Source of the DNA: Fidelibacterota bacterium
GTDB taxonomy: Bacteria; Fidelibacterota; UBA8477; JABMPR01
Direction: 5' to 3'
Length of the DNA: 64,000 nt
NCBI GenBank assembly: GCA_016844945.1
Contig: JAERTJ010000151.1
Coordinates: forward strand, 38,679-102,678
Positions 1 to 9,064 of the stretch are shown here, one piece after another; positions within the stretch are counted from its first letter, which is position 1, and the number at the start of each line of letters is the position of its first letter. The notes under the pieces were generated by a model. That model searched no databases. It worked only from the letters and a program-made list of their open reading frames with translations, and was not told where the DNA came from. Made by a program: the position numbers and the translations under genes.

Positions 1-909
1 CTTCTTGCAGGTTTTCGACTGGAAAAGTCCTTTAAGTATACTATTACGGGGGGGTACAGTTATGATACAGATCTTTTTGATAGGATTAATAGAGAAGTGG
101 ATCGTGCTAATATTGAGTTTTTACCACGTCTATCTCTTATCTACAAGCTGAATGATCGAAATGTTTTAAAACTGCTCTATGGTAAAGCCAATAAGCAACC
201 CTCCTTTTTTCAGGACCATATTCAGACCCAGGCCTCAAACAATCCGCTATTACCAGAGAATATTGAAACACTTGAATTTAACTATCAAGCCACTGCTAAA
301 TCAGCCTATTCATTCAATTTGAACTTATTTCATAACACTCTCGATAATATGATCACCCGCGTTATAGTGCTTGATGAGGGTGGAAATTATGAGTCTTCGG
401 AAAATAAAAATGCAGGAAGGCTCGTTACCAATGGCATGGAAATTACTTTCAATTATAGCCCCTCAAGCAAATTCTCTACTGAGTTAAGTACTACCATACA
501 AGCGACCACTGACCAGTTAGAAAGCCACAAAAATATCGAGCTAGCATATTCACCCAAGCTGCTGGCATACCTGAAAGTCCACTATGATTTAACCAAACAA
601 ATCTCTCTTGCGCTGAATGCTAATTATGTTGATGAAATGGAAACGTATTGGGACGATTCTCCTGATGAAGCCTCAGCTACCTATGTACCTCTTGGACGAA
701 TCGGAAAATCTGTCGATGGGTATTTCCTCACTGGTCTTAATCTACGTATTCATGATTTGATCATTCCTGGTGGGTTTGGCCAATTGAGAATATCAAACTT
801 ACTGGATGGGGAAGTTAGATATCCCGCATTCACCAACAATGCGTGGGCAGACAGGGGGACACTTGGGCATGGAAGAACACTCTATCTTACAGTTGGTAAG
901 CACTTCTGA
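1..909 (+). CDS. TonB-dependent receptor, C-terminal beta-barrel (5' partial)
   Basis: The frame is open from the first base, so only the C-terminal 302 residues are in the window. The visible part has the alternating aromatic/polar strands of an outer-membrane barrel, with segments such as LEFNYQATAKSAYSFNLNLF, and ends in an aromatic terminal strand (YLTVGKHF), the usual signal for barrel insertion. The segment with KANKQPSF followed by NPLLPENIETLEF matches the conserved last third of TonB-dependent receptors. Such receptors import siderophores, vitamins or oligosaccharides; the substrate cannot be told because the plug domain is outside the window. The YfiR-like gene follows 23 bases later and may be in the same transcript. 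Confidence 0.85.
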   Translation, partial: LLAGFRLEKSFKYTITGGYSYDTDLFDRINREVDRANIEFLPRLSLIYKLNDRNVLKLLYGKANKQPSFFQDHIQTQASNNPLLPENIETLEFNYQATAKSAYSFNLNLFHNTLDNMITRVIVLDEGGNYESSENKNAGRLVTNGMEITFNYSPSSKFSTELSTTIQATTDQLESHKNIELAYSPKLLAYLKVHYDLTKQISLALNANYVDEMETYWDDSPDEASATYVPLGRIGKSVDGYFLTGLNLRIHDLIIPGGFGQLRISNLLDGEVRYPAFTNNAWADRGTLGHGRTLYLTVGKHF

Positions 910-932
910 TTTATGAATAAGTGGATTTGACA

Positions 933-1526
933 ATGCTTGATGCATCTTTAAATAAAACAGGATTTAAACTTTCTGTCTCGATGAATCGCTTATCAATTCA
1001 CCTGGCCTGGCTAATTCTTTTCACCCCAATGTTGTCACAAGCGCAATTGACAGAATATGATGTTAAAGCAGCGCTGCTCGGCCGTATGATCCAATATGTT
1101 GAGTGGCCAGCACCTGATTCCGCGAATTTTGAACCTGAGACCCTGATAATTTCTGTTCTTGGCAAAAATCCATTCGAAAACTCTCTACATGCAATTTCCC
1201 CTACTAACAACAAACGTTTTATAGCTTATGATTTTACTATACGGTACATAACTGAGTTGGATGAAATTCCTGGCAGTCATATCCTCTTTATAACTGGCAC
1301 TGAAGCAGAACGTTTACCCGAGATATTGAAATATGTAGAATACAAACCCATTCTCACTGTTGGTGATACAGAGAATTTCGCCTTACAGGGGGTTCACATT
1401 AATTTCTACCTCTCAGAAAATAAAACACGTTTTGAATTGAATGAAGCATCTGCTCATGCAACTGGGTTTGTTATTGACTTCCGTCTCCGAAGTGTAGCAA
1501 AAATAGTTAGTACATGGGGAATGTAG
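933..1526 (+). CDS. YfiR-like periplasmic protein (DUF4154)
   Basis: About 197 residues. A hydrophobic signal peptide (MNRLSIHLAWLILFTPMLSQAQ is split here as MNRLSIHLAW then LILFTPMLSQAQ) is followed by the YfiR/DUF4154 pattern: YDVKAALLGRMIQYVEWP, then VLGKNPF, a central ILFITGTEAERLPEIL strand-helix, a VGDTENFALQG loop and the end GFVIDFRLRSVAKIV. In Pseudomonas YfiR is a periplasmic repressor of the diguanylate cyclase YfiN. Here the last 13 bases overlap a histidine kinase with a YfiN-like periplasmic domain, which suggests YfiR controls that kinase instead; this is inference. The start is uncertain: GTG 921, ATG 933 and ATG 981 are in frame. 981 gives the shortest signal peptide, while 933 has a weak GTGGA upstream. 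Confidence 0.8.
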   Translation: MLDASLNKTGFKLSVSMNRLSIHLAWLILFTPMLSQAQLTEYDVKAALLGRMIQYVEWPAPDSANFEPETLIISVLGKNPFENSLHAISPTNNKRFIAYDFTIRYITELDEIPGSHILFITGTEAERLPEILKYVEYKPILTVGDTENFALQGVHINFYLSENKTRFELNEASAHATGFVIDFRLRSVAKIVSTWGM

Positions 1527-4102
1527 TTTTGATTCGCTTCAAAAATCTCTCACTCAAATTCAAACTCATATTGATCATTATGATCGTGACAGGGATCTCC
1601 CTGTTTGCTGGTTTTGCTCTAAATGAGGTATTCGAAAACCAACGCTTTAAGGAAGGTCTAATTGACCAGGCTTTTATGAATGCACGCCTTGTAAGTGAAT
1701 ACTGTGTAACGCCCCTTGATTTTGGCTATCAAGAGGAGGCTCAGACAATCTTATCAAAATTGGCTAGCATCCCAGATGTACAAAATGGATTCCTGTTTAA
1801 TAATAATGGAGGGGTCTTCGCATCATATCACAGAGATATGCCTGTCCATGTCAGAACTTTTCCAACTGATACGACCCACCATTTTTTTGATGATGAAGGT
1901 CTACATATTTTTTCACCCATTACCTTTAATGGAGCATTGAAAGGCAGCATCTACCTCAGAGTATCGACCTCAACACTATCAGAACGGCAGAAAAATCGTC
2001 TATTTTCTGTGTTCGTTATTGGAGTTGGAATGCTGATTATTTCCTATTTTTTGGGTCAACGAATGCAAAAAGTTGTCTCACATCCTATCTTAACATTAGC
2101 AGAGCTCACACGTAAAATTTCTGAAAGTGGTGATTATTCAATCCAGATCAATAAATCTGGAAAGGATGAGATTAGCGTTTTGTACGCAGGGTTCAGCAAC
2201 ATGCTAGAGCAAATTCACCTCCGTGAAAATGAACGAGATATAGCAGAGGAGGAAAAGACACGTCTAAATGCTATCCTGGAGAATACCAGTGATCTTGTTA
2301 GTATGGCTGATCCTGCTGGAAATCTGACCTATATGAATCCTGCTGGCTTAAAAATTCTTGGATGGACTGAATTAGACAGTTTGTCAAATCTTAAAATTCC
2401 GGATGTACATCCAGGCTGGGCAAATGATGTCATTACTGAAGAGGGAATTCCAGCAGCTATCACCGAGGGTGTCTGGCAGGGGGAAACAGCATTACTTGAT
2501 AAAGATGGGAACGAAGTTCCATTGTTACAGGTCCTCATGTCACATAAATCAGGCGTTGGTGAATTGCTTTACATGTCAACCATTATGCGTGATATCACAG
2601 ATCGTAAACTTGCTGAGGAACAGGCAGAAAAAAGTGCAGCACTTTTGAAGGCAATTTTCGATGCAATCCCAGATGGTATTATCGCAACCTCACGCGAACA
2701 CGAAATTCTTTCCGTTAATGCAGGGTTTCTCAGAAAATTCAACTTTGATGAAGAACAAGTACTTGGGCAAAATACTGCAGATCTGGTTGAGGATCGAAAA
2801 GAGTATGCCCAGATTCAAGAAGAGCGAAATGACCTGCCAATAGAAGAACAGTTAAAACCGCATATCATTCATTATAAAACCTCGGATGGAAACGTTTTCC
2901 CAGGTGAGACTTTAAGCGTTCCTATATATACCCAGGCTCATGAGAACACTGGACATATCAAATTGATTCGTGATATCAGTGATCGTGTCCATTTTGAGGC
3001 CAGTCTACGTCAAAGTCAAAAACTCGAATCCATTGGAACCATGGTAGGTGGCATCTCGCACGAGTTAAACAATATTTTGCAAAGTATGTTTTTATATGGT
3101 GGTCTACTCCAGGATGACTTACCTGAAAATGAGGAAATGCAGGAACTATTACAACATATGCTCGATGATGGTGAAAGAGCCCGAGACATTGTCCAACAAA
3201 TTCTCACCTTCAGTAGGGAGGGTGTATCCGCACTGGTTCCTCAGCATATCCATGGGATCATTGATGAAGCACTGTCATTTCTTGCGACTTCACTGCCACC
3301 AAACATTCGAATGATAAAACAGATCGACAGTGACTGTGATAGAGTTCTCTGTGACAAAACCCAGATTCACCAAATTATTATTAACCTGTGTAACAATGCG
3401 CGTGACGCCATGCAGCAAAAAGGTGGAGTACTAGATGTTCGACTTCAGCAAAAACCTGATAGTGGCATCATTGAGCTCGTCGTTCGCGATTCTGGGCAGG
3501 GAATGAAACAAGAACTCCAAGAAAGAATTTTCGATCCCTTTTTCACAACCAAGGAAATTGGTGAAGGAACTGGACTAGGACTTTCTGTTATTCATGGTAT
3601 TGTGGAGCTAATGGAGGGTGAGATTTCGGTTGAAAGTGAACCCGGCAAAGGATCTACCTTTAATTTACGTTTTCCTGCCGCTCAGGAGCTACCCGAAGCC
3701 ATGGGTAACCCAGATCCCAAGATCACTTTTGATGCAAATAAGCACATACTTATAGTCGATGATGAAGAGAGTATCAGAATGGGTGCTCACACCAATTTTG
3801 AGAGACAGGGATTCAAGGTCACCAGTGCTCAACATGGTGTTGACGCTTTAGGATTGTTCATGAGAGATCCTGATGCTTTTGATCTCGTGATGACTGATCT
3901 ATCCATGCCTGAGATGTCAGGTGTAGACCTTGCTCGAGCTATCAGAGATACAGGGTCTATCATTCCCATAGTTCTATCAACAGGACAACTCGGCATTGAC
4001 TCTGAGAACGAGTACCGTGATGTTGGAGTAACGGCATTCATTCAAAAGCCCTGGACAAACCAGGATCTGAATAACATCGTCAAAGGATTACTGTCTACTT
4101 GA
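1514..4102 (+). CDS. Hybrid sensor histidine kinase (CHASE8-like, HAMP, PAS, PAS, HisKA, HATPase, receiver)
   Basis: 862 residues. Order of parts: TM1 about 18-36; periplasmic CHASE8-like domain about 40-155; TM2 about 160-182; HAMP to about 236; PAS about 246-370; PAS about 376-495; HisKA with GGISHELNN, phospho-acceptor His516; HATPase N box INLCNNARDAM and G2 box GEGTGLGLSV; C-terminal receiver about 744-862 with VDDEES, phospho-acceptor Asp795 in MTDLSMPEMSG, and the FIQKPW lysine. The ISHELNN and GTGLGLSV boxes are of the type common in hybrid kinases of environmental bacteria. The start overlaps the yfiR-like gene by 13 bases, so the two are probably translationally coupled. A predicted signal path is periplasmic cue, YfiR-like protein, CHASE8 domain, kinase. 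No DNA-binding output regulator is adjacent. Confidence 0.92.
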   Translation: MGNVVLIRFKNLSLKFKLILIIMIVTGISLFAGFALNEVFENQRFKEGLIDQAFMNARLVSEYCVTPLDFGYQEEAQTILSKLASIPDVQNGFLFNNNGGVFASYHRDMPVHVRTFPTDTTHHFFDDEGLHIFSPITFNGALKGSIYLRVSTSTLSERQKNRLFSVFVIGVGMLIISYFLGQRMQKVVSHPILTLAELTRKISESGDYSIQINKSGKDEISVLYAGFSNMLEQIHLRENERDIAEEEKTRLNAILENTSDLVSMADPAGNLTYMNPAGLKILGWTELDSLSNLKIPDVHPGWANDVITEEGIPAAITEGVWQGETALLDKDGNEVPLLQVLMSHKSGVGELLYMSTIMRDITDRKLAEEQAEKSAALLKAIFDAIPDGIIATSREHEILSVNAGFLRKFNFDEEQVLGQNTADLVEDRKEYAQIQEERNDLPIEEQLKPHIIHYKTSDGNVFPGETLSVPIYTQAHENTGHIKLIRDISDRVHFEASLRQSQKLESIGTMVGGISHELNNILQSMFLYGGLLQDDLPENEEMQELLQHMLDDGERARDIVQQILTFSREGVSALVPQHIHGIIDEALSFLATSLPPNIRMIKQIDSDCDRVLCDKTQIHQIIINLCNNARDAMQQKGGVLDVRLQQKPDSGIIELVVRDSGQGMKQELQERIFDPFFTTKEIGEGTGLGLSVIHGIVELMEGEISVESEPGKGSTFNLRFPAAQELPEAMGNPDPKITFDANKHILIVDDEESIRMGAHTNFERQGFKVTSAQHGVDALGLFMRDPDAFDLVMTDLSMPEMSGVDLARAIRDTGSIIPIVLSTGQLGIDSENEYRDVGVTAFIQKPWTNQDLNNIVKGLLST

Positions 4103-4387
4103 TCGAAGACTGAGTACTCTAGCCAAAGTCGATTAAAATACCTGTTGTCCTGGCTACTAACTCCCACACAAAGTACTAACTTTATCATGAATTTTGGGAA
4201 TCGATGAAATCGGTTTTCTCAATAGCACAACTACCACCTGAATTAGAAGATAATTACCAACAGTGGAAGCAGTGAGGGACCTACTTATGTACTATAACAC
4301 GTATGCTTATACGTTCTTTGAAAAACCTAACCTATTGGACGATCCAGCTTTAGCCTGAATTGGTCATGAAGTATTCAGGATTAACTC

Positions 4388-4785
4388 GATTACAAGATCA
4401 TTTTCAAAGATAGCCTTTCTGGTGATGATCGCTATACGACCATTCTTACGGACAAAACTTTGTTTAAAATTGTTATCCGAAATCTACCAGGAATGCAATT
4501 TAGTTTCCCCCGTGGGGAAAGAGATTTTGTCAGTATTTCAGAACACAAGTCACCGTGATCATTATCAAAGGGAGACAATGGTATCGGAATACTCGAAAAG
4601 TCTGGTCTCTCTTCAACGTTGATAGTAAAATCAGCCAGTTAGGTACAGAGGAAGGGTCGTCTTCCGGGTTGGGCTTGCTCATAGTGAAGGAAAATACTGA
4701 ACAGTTAAATGGTAAGATCTGTTAAGAATGTGTCGAGGAGGATGGCACAACATTCTATTTAGACTTTCCAAAGCAAACTTCTTAG
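4388..4785 (+). pseudogene. Decayed histidine kinase, HATPase_c remnant
   Basis: The 884-base gap after the hybrid kinase contains the carcass of a second kinase ATPase domain. One frame gives an N-box-like stretch (DKTLFKIVIRNLPGMQFS, from 4451), hits TGA at 4556-4558 and continues to a G1-box GDNGIGI (4571-4591). After a frameshift near 4590-4610 the neighbouring frame gives LFNVDSK, GTEEG and a G2-box GLGLLIVKE (to about 4692), a TAA at 4723-4725, then GTTFYLDFP ending at TAG 4783-4785. The order N, G1, F, G2 and terminal strand matches HATPase_c, so homology is convincing although no intact frame remains. It does not closely resemble the upstream kinase, so it is not a recent tandem copy. 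I see no gene or signal in 4103-4387 or 4786-4920. Confidence 0.7.
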
Positions 4786-4926
4786 GCACTTTCGCTCTGA
4801 TCATTAGAGACTATTGCCGCGGTCTAATGTAATTATAATTTTGCACAACACTCTTTGAGTATCTTTCCAATCCAGATGTTTAATCTATAATGCACATAGA
4901 CAATCATATAAAGCTTAAAAAAGTTC

Positions 4927-4956
4927 TTGCGTTTCATGTTGTACTGGTGTTATAGT
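4927..4956 (+). promoter_or_regulatory. Candidate sigma70-type promoter of the GntR/ABC operon
   Basis: TTGCGT (4927-4932) and TATAGT (4951-4956) are separated by 18 bases, 30 bases upstream of the GntR start codon. The -10 is overlapped by an inverted repeat, which fits a repressible promoter. It was recognised by eye only. Confidence 0.45.
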
Positions 4957-4970
4957 AATGTAGAACACCA
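4945..4970 (+). promoter_or_regulatory. Candidate GntR (YtrA-type) operator
   Basis: Perfect inverted repeat TGGTGTT-N12-AACACCA lying over the -10 element and the expected start of transcription of the following GntR gene. YtrA-family repressors typically bind a dyad at their own promoter, so autoregulation is the natural reading. The assignment rests on position and symmetry alone. Confidence 0.5.
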
Positions 4971-4986
4971 AAAGAGGTGAAAGAAA

Positions 4987-5355
4987 ATGAACTTTGATCA
5001 AAAAACACCGATCTATCAACAACTGGCTGAATCTATTCGCCAGGATATTCTGACAGGATCGCTACCAGCAGAAGAAGCAATTCCATCTGTGAGGCAAATA
5101 TCTGTAGAATATGGTCTGAATCCACAGACCGTTTTAAATGCCACCCAATTATTGATTCAGGAGGGTCTCTTGGAAAAAAGACGAGGTCTGGGCATGTTCG
5201 TCCAGAAAAGCGCACGTAAGCAACTCAATGACAGTGCCAGCGAACGCTTTAAAAATGAAACCATACAGGCATTAGTGGAAGAAGCACAAATGCTTTCCAT
5301 TTCCAGAAAAGACCTGATTGATCTTATTCAACAGAACTATAAGGAGGGTGTCTAA
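4987..5355 (+). CDS. GntR family transcriptional regulator, YtrA subfamily
   Basis: 122 residues, the usual length of the YtrA subfamily: one winged helix-turn-helix and a short C-terminal helical tail instead of a ligand-binding domain. The start PIYQQLAESIRQDILTG, then LPSVR-like IPSVRQIS, LNPQTV and the wing EKRRGLGMFV are diagnostic. A strong GAGGTG ribosome-binding site precedes the ATG by 7 bases. It is the first gene of an operon with an ABC ATPase and a permease, the standard YtrA context, and its stop overlaps the ATPase start (TAATG). It probably represses this operon through the dyad at 4945-4970. YtrA-type systems often answer envelope stress or antimicrobial peptides; the inducer here is unknown. 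Confidence 0.92.
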   Translation: MNFDQKTPIYQQLAESIRQDILTGSLPAEEAIPSVRQISVEYGLNPQTVLNATQLLIQEGLLEKRRGLGMFVQKSARKQLNDSASERFKNETIQALVEEAQMLSISRKDLIDLIQQNYKEGV

Positions 5356-6212
5356 TGTCTACTCTCATTGATTTAAAAAATATCACCAAAAACTATGGTG
5401 ATTTGAAAGCTCTTGATAATGTAAGCCTTGAAATATCACCCGGTCGTATTGTAGGTCTGGTCGGACCCAATGGCGCCGGTAAAACCACCTTGCTTCGGGC
5501 AATTACAGGTGAACTAGACTATACGGGCGAAGCAAAGGTATTGGATTTTGAACCACGTTCACAACGCGCTGATCTCATGACAAAAACAGGCGTCATCCAT
5601 GATATAGCTGTCCTTCCATCCTGGATGAAAGTCGTTGAGCTTTTAAAATTTCTGGATGGCATCCACCCTGGATTTAACCGGTCGAAGGCAGAAACTTTTC
5701 TCAAAACCACGACCATCCCTATGGACAAGAAGATCAAGACTTTGAGTAAGGGTATGAAAACTCAACTGCATCTGGCGGTCACCCTGGCTACAGATACTCA
5801 GCTCCTGATTCTAGATGAGCCTACCCATGGTCTGGATATTCTCTTCAGAAAGCAACTCTATACCAGTGTACTCGAAGATTATTTCGATGAGGAGAAATCA
5901 ATTCTTATCTCCACTCACCAGATTGAAGAAGTAGAACACATCCTCAGTGATGTCATCTTTATCAATAAAGGCAAGATCTTGCTTCACGCCAGTATCGATG
6001 AACTCGGTGAGAGATTTACTCAACTCACTGTACCTGCTGATCAGGCAGATGAACTGCGTGAACAACTCAAACCAATGAGTGAATACGGAATTCTGGGTCG
6101 ACGTGTTTTCCTTTTGGAGAATACTGACAACAAAGCCCTGGTTGAATTGGGGGATATACAAACACCATCGGTCGCCGATATATTTGTTGCTCTCATGGGA
6201 GGTGAAGCATGA
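5355..6212 (+). CDS. ABC transporter ATP-binding protein
   Basis: 285 residues. Walker A GPNGAGKTT at 37-45, signature LSKGMKTQ in place of LSGGQ, Walker B LLILDEPTHGLD, and H-loop ISTHQ. The degenerate LSKGM signature is typical of ATPases of YtrB/CcmA-like exporters. A C-terminal extension of about 70 residues follows the nucleotide-binding domain. It overlaps the GntR gene by 1 base and the permease by 4 bases, so the three are co-translated. It should power the adjacent permease at the inner membrane. The substrate is unknown; lipids, peptides or drugs are all possible for this family. Confidence 0.93.
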   Translation: MSTLIDLKNITKNYGDLKALDNVSLEISPGRIVGLVGPNGAGKTTLLRAITGELDYTGEAKVLDFEPRSQRADLMTKTGVIHDIAVLPSWMKVVELLKFLDGIHPGFNRSKAETFLKTTTIPMDKKIKTLSKGMKTQLHLAVTLATDTQLLILDEPTHGLDILFRKQLYTSVLEDYFDEEKSILISTHQIEEVEHILSDVIFINKGKILLHASIDELGERFTQLTVPADQADELREQLKPMSEYGILGRRVFLLENTDNKALVELGDIQTPSVADIFVALMGGEA

Positions 6213-7204
6213 AACCTTTAATTGTTCTATTGAAACGTGAGTGGCTAGAGTGGAAACGCGTTGTCCTTGGCACCATCATCATTATAACATTCCTAAATCT
6301 GTTGATGCTGCTCTCAGTCTCAAGAGGTTCAGAATTTTTCCAGGATAAATTGGACCGGGATGGTGAAATCACACTCGATGATATCAAAATCAATGATGAG
6401 AAAATCGGCGATGTTAACATCCGCATGAATGGACACGATGTGGAAGTTACCATTGAGGGTGAAGCAAGCAAAAGTGTAGAGCAAGTTATGCAGGGTGTCG
6501 CAGCCCCTATGGCATTTGGGATGCGTTTTGGAATGATGGGAACATTTGGTTTTGTATTGTTCCTCAGCTTATTCTACTTCTCCGATGCTGTCTACAAGGA
6601 ACGCGCAGATAGCTCAACTTTGTTTTATCGATCTCTACCCTTGAATGATCATATGTTATTAGGATCTAAAATCGGCGCGGGTCTGATAGGAGTAATTGGG
6701 CTGACGTTATTCCTTTCGGTGGAATATTTGATTTTTATTCGAATTGCCATTTGGATTGTGGGTGAACCTTTTACTTCCCTGGCCGGTCTGGTGTTAAGTC
6801 ATATTTCATATCTGGGCTTAGTATGGGACTGGTTCTCATATCTACTTTTCGCAGCCATTCATATGGCCCCGTTAGCTCTCTTTCTCATGCTCGTGGGTGC
6901 CTATGTTAAAGGACGACCCCTCCTAATCGGTATAGGAGCTCCAATTCTCATATCCATCAGTTGGGCAATTATTTTCAAAAGTGCCGCTCTTTTCAATATC
7001 ATTGGAAAATTCTTTTGGGGATTCAACCAGGTTCTTATCGATCAGTGGGAAATGATGGAAAAGGGTTCTTTTAGTGACATCCAGGTGTATGGCAGTTTTT
7101 GGTCTTACATTTTCAACGTAGATACCTTGATTTCTGTTTTGGTATCCGGCTTGCTTTATTACAGCTTGTGGTTGGTCTATCGTAAGAACATACCCACTGG
7201 ATAA
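6209..7204 (+). CDS. ABC transporter permease
   Basis: 331 residues in an ABC-2-like layout. TM1 is about residues 15-35, followed by a polar extracytoplasmic segment of about 75 residues rich in Asp/Glu and Lys. Five or so more membrane spans follow from about 105 (FGFVLFLSLFYFSDAVYKE) to the end (LVSGLLYYSLWLVYRK). The FYFSDAVYKERADSSTLFYR motif after TM2 is the conserved coupling region of this permease family. It overlaps the ATPase stop by 4 bases (ATGA). It is the membrane partner of the ATPase; substrate and direction are not evident, though export is usual. Confidence 0.88.
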   Translation: MKPLIVLLKREWLEWKRVVLGTIIIITFLNLLMLLSVSRGSEFFQDKLDRDGEITLDDIKINDEKIGDVNIRMNGHDVEVTIEGEASKSVEQVMQGVAAPMAFGMRFGMMGTFGFVLFLSLFYFSDAVYKERADSSTLFYRSLPLNDHMLLGSKIGAGLIGVIGLTLFLSVEYLIFIRIAIWIVGEPFTSLAGLVLSHISYLGLVWDWFSYLLFAAIHMAPLALFLMLVGAYVKGRPLLIGIGAPILISISWAIIFKSAALFNIIGKFFWGFNQVLIDQWEMMEKGSFSDIQVYGSFWSYIFNVDTLISVLVSGLLYYSLWLVYRKNIPTG

Positions 7205-7235
7205 CTTCAAAGTGTTGAGAGAAAGAGAGAGTTAA

Positions 7236-8057
7236 ATGAAAACAAAAACCGCTTTAGCCATCGCTGTCTTGTTAGGATTCTTTGCTTACACACTGCCTCT
7301 ATATGCTGATAGTAAGGAGTATCATCTTGAGGAAAAGACTGTAATCGATATACCCGTTGTAGGTAAGATAACCACGAAAACAAGTACCTATCTTTCAGGC
7401 TGTAAACTCAAAGAGACGACCAACCTTAAGCTGCACAATGCCCTGGTAAATATAGTAAGTGATTCTGACGGGAAGAGTAAAGAAATTCTCCTGTCCAATT
7501 TATGTGATGAGATTCAGTGGCGCTACGACAATGAAAGTGAGACTTTTAACTCACTTTCATTTGAAGAAGTTCGTGGAAATAGTGAGCTGGATGATGAAGA
7601 TTCTGAGGTTCATATTGATATGGAGTCAGATCAATATGATATAGATAATCTACCCAAGATGATACGAGATATTCAGGGCTATAAAAAAAATATAAATGGC
7701 TTCAAGGCTCGCAAAGTTGTCACCACTGTGTATCCTGAAGATTCAGACAACCGGATTATTGTTGAAGAGTATTATTCCAATAGTTCCAGGGCACTCTCAA
7801 AAATTACAAAAGCCCGAGAAGACCTTAACATGAAATTGGGGTACAATGAAGACCATATCGAAGGCGTACCTACGCTGATAAACGTTGTTTACGAGTCTCT
7901 TAAAAAAGATCATGAATGGTCACGTCCAGAGGGTGAAGTTGTCCGCTTTGTCATCCGTCTCCTGGATGAAGATGATGATGATATATTCACTATGAAATAT
8001 GATGTTTTGGAGGCTGAAACAAGCAAGTACCAGGAGAAACATTTCGCATTAAAATAG
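7236..8057 (+). CDS. Secreted protein of unknown function, linked to the GntR/ABC operon
   Basis: 273 residues with a clear Sec signal peptide (LAIAVLLGFFAYTLPLYA, cleaved near residue 25). I recognise no domain. The mature part is acidic and beta-rich, with repeated Asp/Glu clusters such as ELDDEDSEVH and LDEDDDDIF and a KKNINGFKARKVVTTVYPED stretch that resembles periplasmic proteins measuring or carrying lipid-like material (DUF4412-like), but only loosely. GAGAGAGTT precedes the ATG, 31 bases after the permease, so it is probably the fourth gene of the operon. It could be a periplasmic partner of the transporter or the protein it protects. Confidence 0.7.
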   Translation: MKTKTALAIAVLLGFFAYTLPLYADSKEYHLEEKTVIDIPVVGKITTKTSTYLSGCKLKETTNLKLHNALVNIVSDSDGKSKEILLSNLCDEIQWRYDNESETFNSLSFEEVRGNSELDDEDSEVHIDMESDQYDIDNLPKMIRDIQGYKKNINGFKARKVVTTVYPEDSDNRIIVEEYYSNSSRALSKITKAREDLNMKLGYNEDHIEGVPTLINVVYESLKKDHEWSRPEGEVVRFVIRLLDEDDDDIFTMKYDVLEAETSKYQEKHFALK

Positions 8058-8222
8058 AATGCTTTACATTTATCAATAGATGATATAAAGTAATGTAATT
8101 TGGAATGACTAAATGGCATATTGATTGCCGATGTAATAACCAAGGTGGTGAGTGGGATCGGCTCACCATCTACCTATAAAAATGACACCTATACCGATCC
8201 TCAATTGCAAGGGGTTTATCTC

Positions 8223-9017
8223 ATGGAAAACATTTCATTTCTTCAAAGGATTGTAAATCTTTTTTTTACACCCAGCAGAGCTTTCGATGGAATAGCTGAA
8301 GGGGTTTCATACAAAGATTGGCTCTATCCCATGATTATCGTCATGCTTGGTATTGTCATTCTACCCCTCTTTTTTAGAGATGTCAGTTTCTATGAAGCTG
8401 ATGAGCGCCTCGCACGCGTGGAACGATCAATCGCGAATAACCCTGATATGCCTGAGGAAACAAAACTTCAAGTTCAAGAGAACATGGCTGAGGCAAGACA
8501 GAAAATCGATGATTCAAGAGACAATCCCTTTGCCCTGAGAAATCTGTGGGGTTATCTACTCGTACCCGTCATGCTGTTTGTAATGTGTGCCTTCTTCGCT
8601 GCCATTTTATTGATGGTTGGAAATTTTGGGATGGGTGGTAAAATTAAATTCTTCCAGATGTTTACCATGGTGATGCTTACCTATCTCATAAGTGGAAATG
8701 GAATGTTTATGAATCTGACACCTGGGGTAGGAACACTTGAACTAATTGTTAAAACGCCACTCATCATTGTCAAAGAATCCACAAACATGTTTTTAAGCCC
8801 AGGTCTGATATTCGATGAGTTAGATACTTTTCTAAAGCACTTTATCAACCAATTTGACATCTTCAAGATTTGGGGTGTCATTGTCATGGGCTTTGGCTTT
8901 GCAAAACTATATAACAAACCCACCTCAACTGGGATCATTGCCGTCAGCCTTCCTTGGCTTATTCTGGTCGCTATTGGAGGCGCACTCATGAGAGCCAATT
9001 CTCTGGGTATGGGCTAA
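8223..9017 (+). CDS. Yip1 domain family membrane protein
   Basis: 264 residues. The N-terminal motif LFFTPSRAFDGIAEG, then a first membrane span, a charged helical stretch (about 55-100) and four more spans give the five-helix Yip1/DUF1282 layout. FTPSRAF is characteristic of bacterial Yip1-like proteins. Their function is undefined; they often sit beside MacB-like exporters in FCB bacteria, as here, with TolC 47 bases downstream. The start is placed at ATG 8223 because AAGGGG ends 9 bases upstream. A longer in-frame TTG at 8121 would add a hydrophilic leader and has no ribosome-binding site. Confidence 0.8.
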   Translation: MENISFLQRIVNLFFTPSRAFDGIAEGVSYKDWLYPMIIVMLGIVILPLFFRDVSFYEADERLARVERSIANNPDMPEETKLQVQENMAEARQKIDDSRDNPFALRNLWGYLLVPVMLFVMCAFFAAILLMVGNFGMGGKIKFFQMFTMVMLTYLISGNGMFMNLTPGVGTLELIVKTPLIIVKESTNMFLSPGLIFDELDTFLKHFINQFDIFKIWGVIVMGFGFAKLYNKPTSTGIIAVSLPWLILVAIGGALMRANSLGMG

Positions 9018-9064
9018 ATTTTACTAACTCTAACATCATTTAATACTTTAGAATAGGATTATTT

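Noticed and set aside
4422..4622. 66-codon plus-strand frame in the gap after the hybrid kinase
   Set aside because: It runs out of frame through the kinase remnant, whose boxes are readable in the other two frames.
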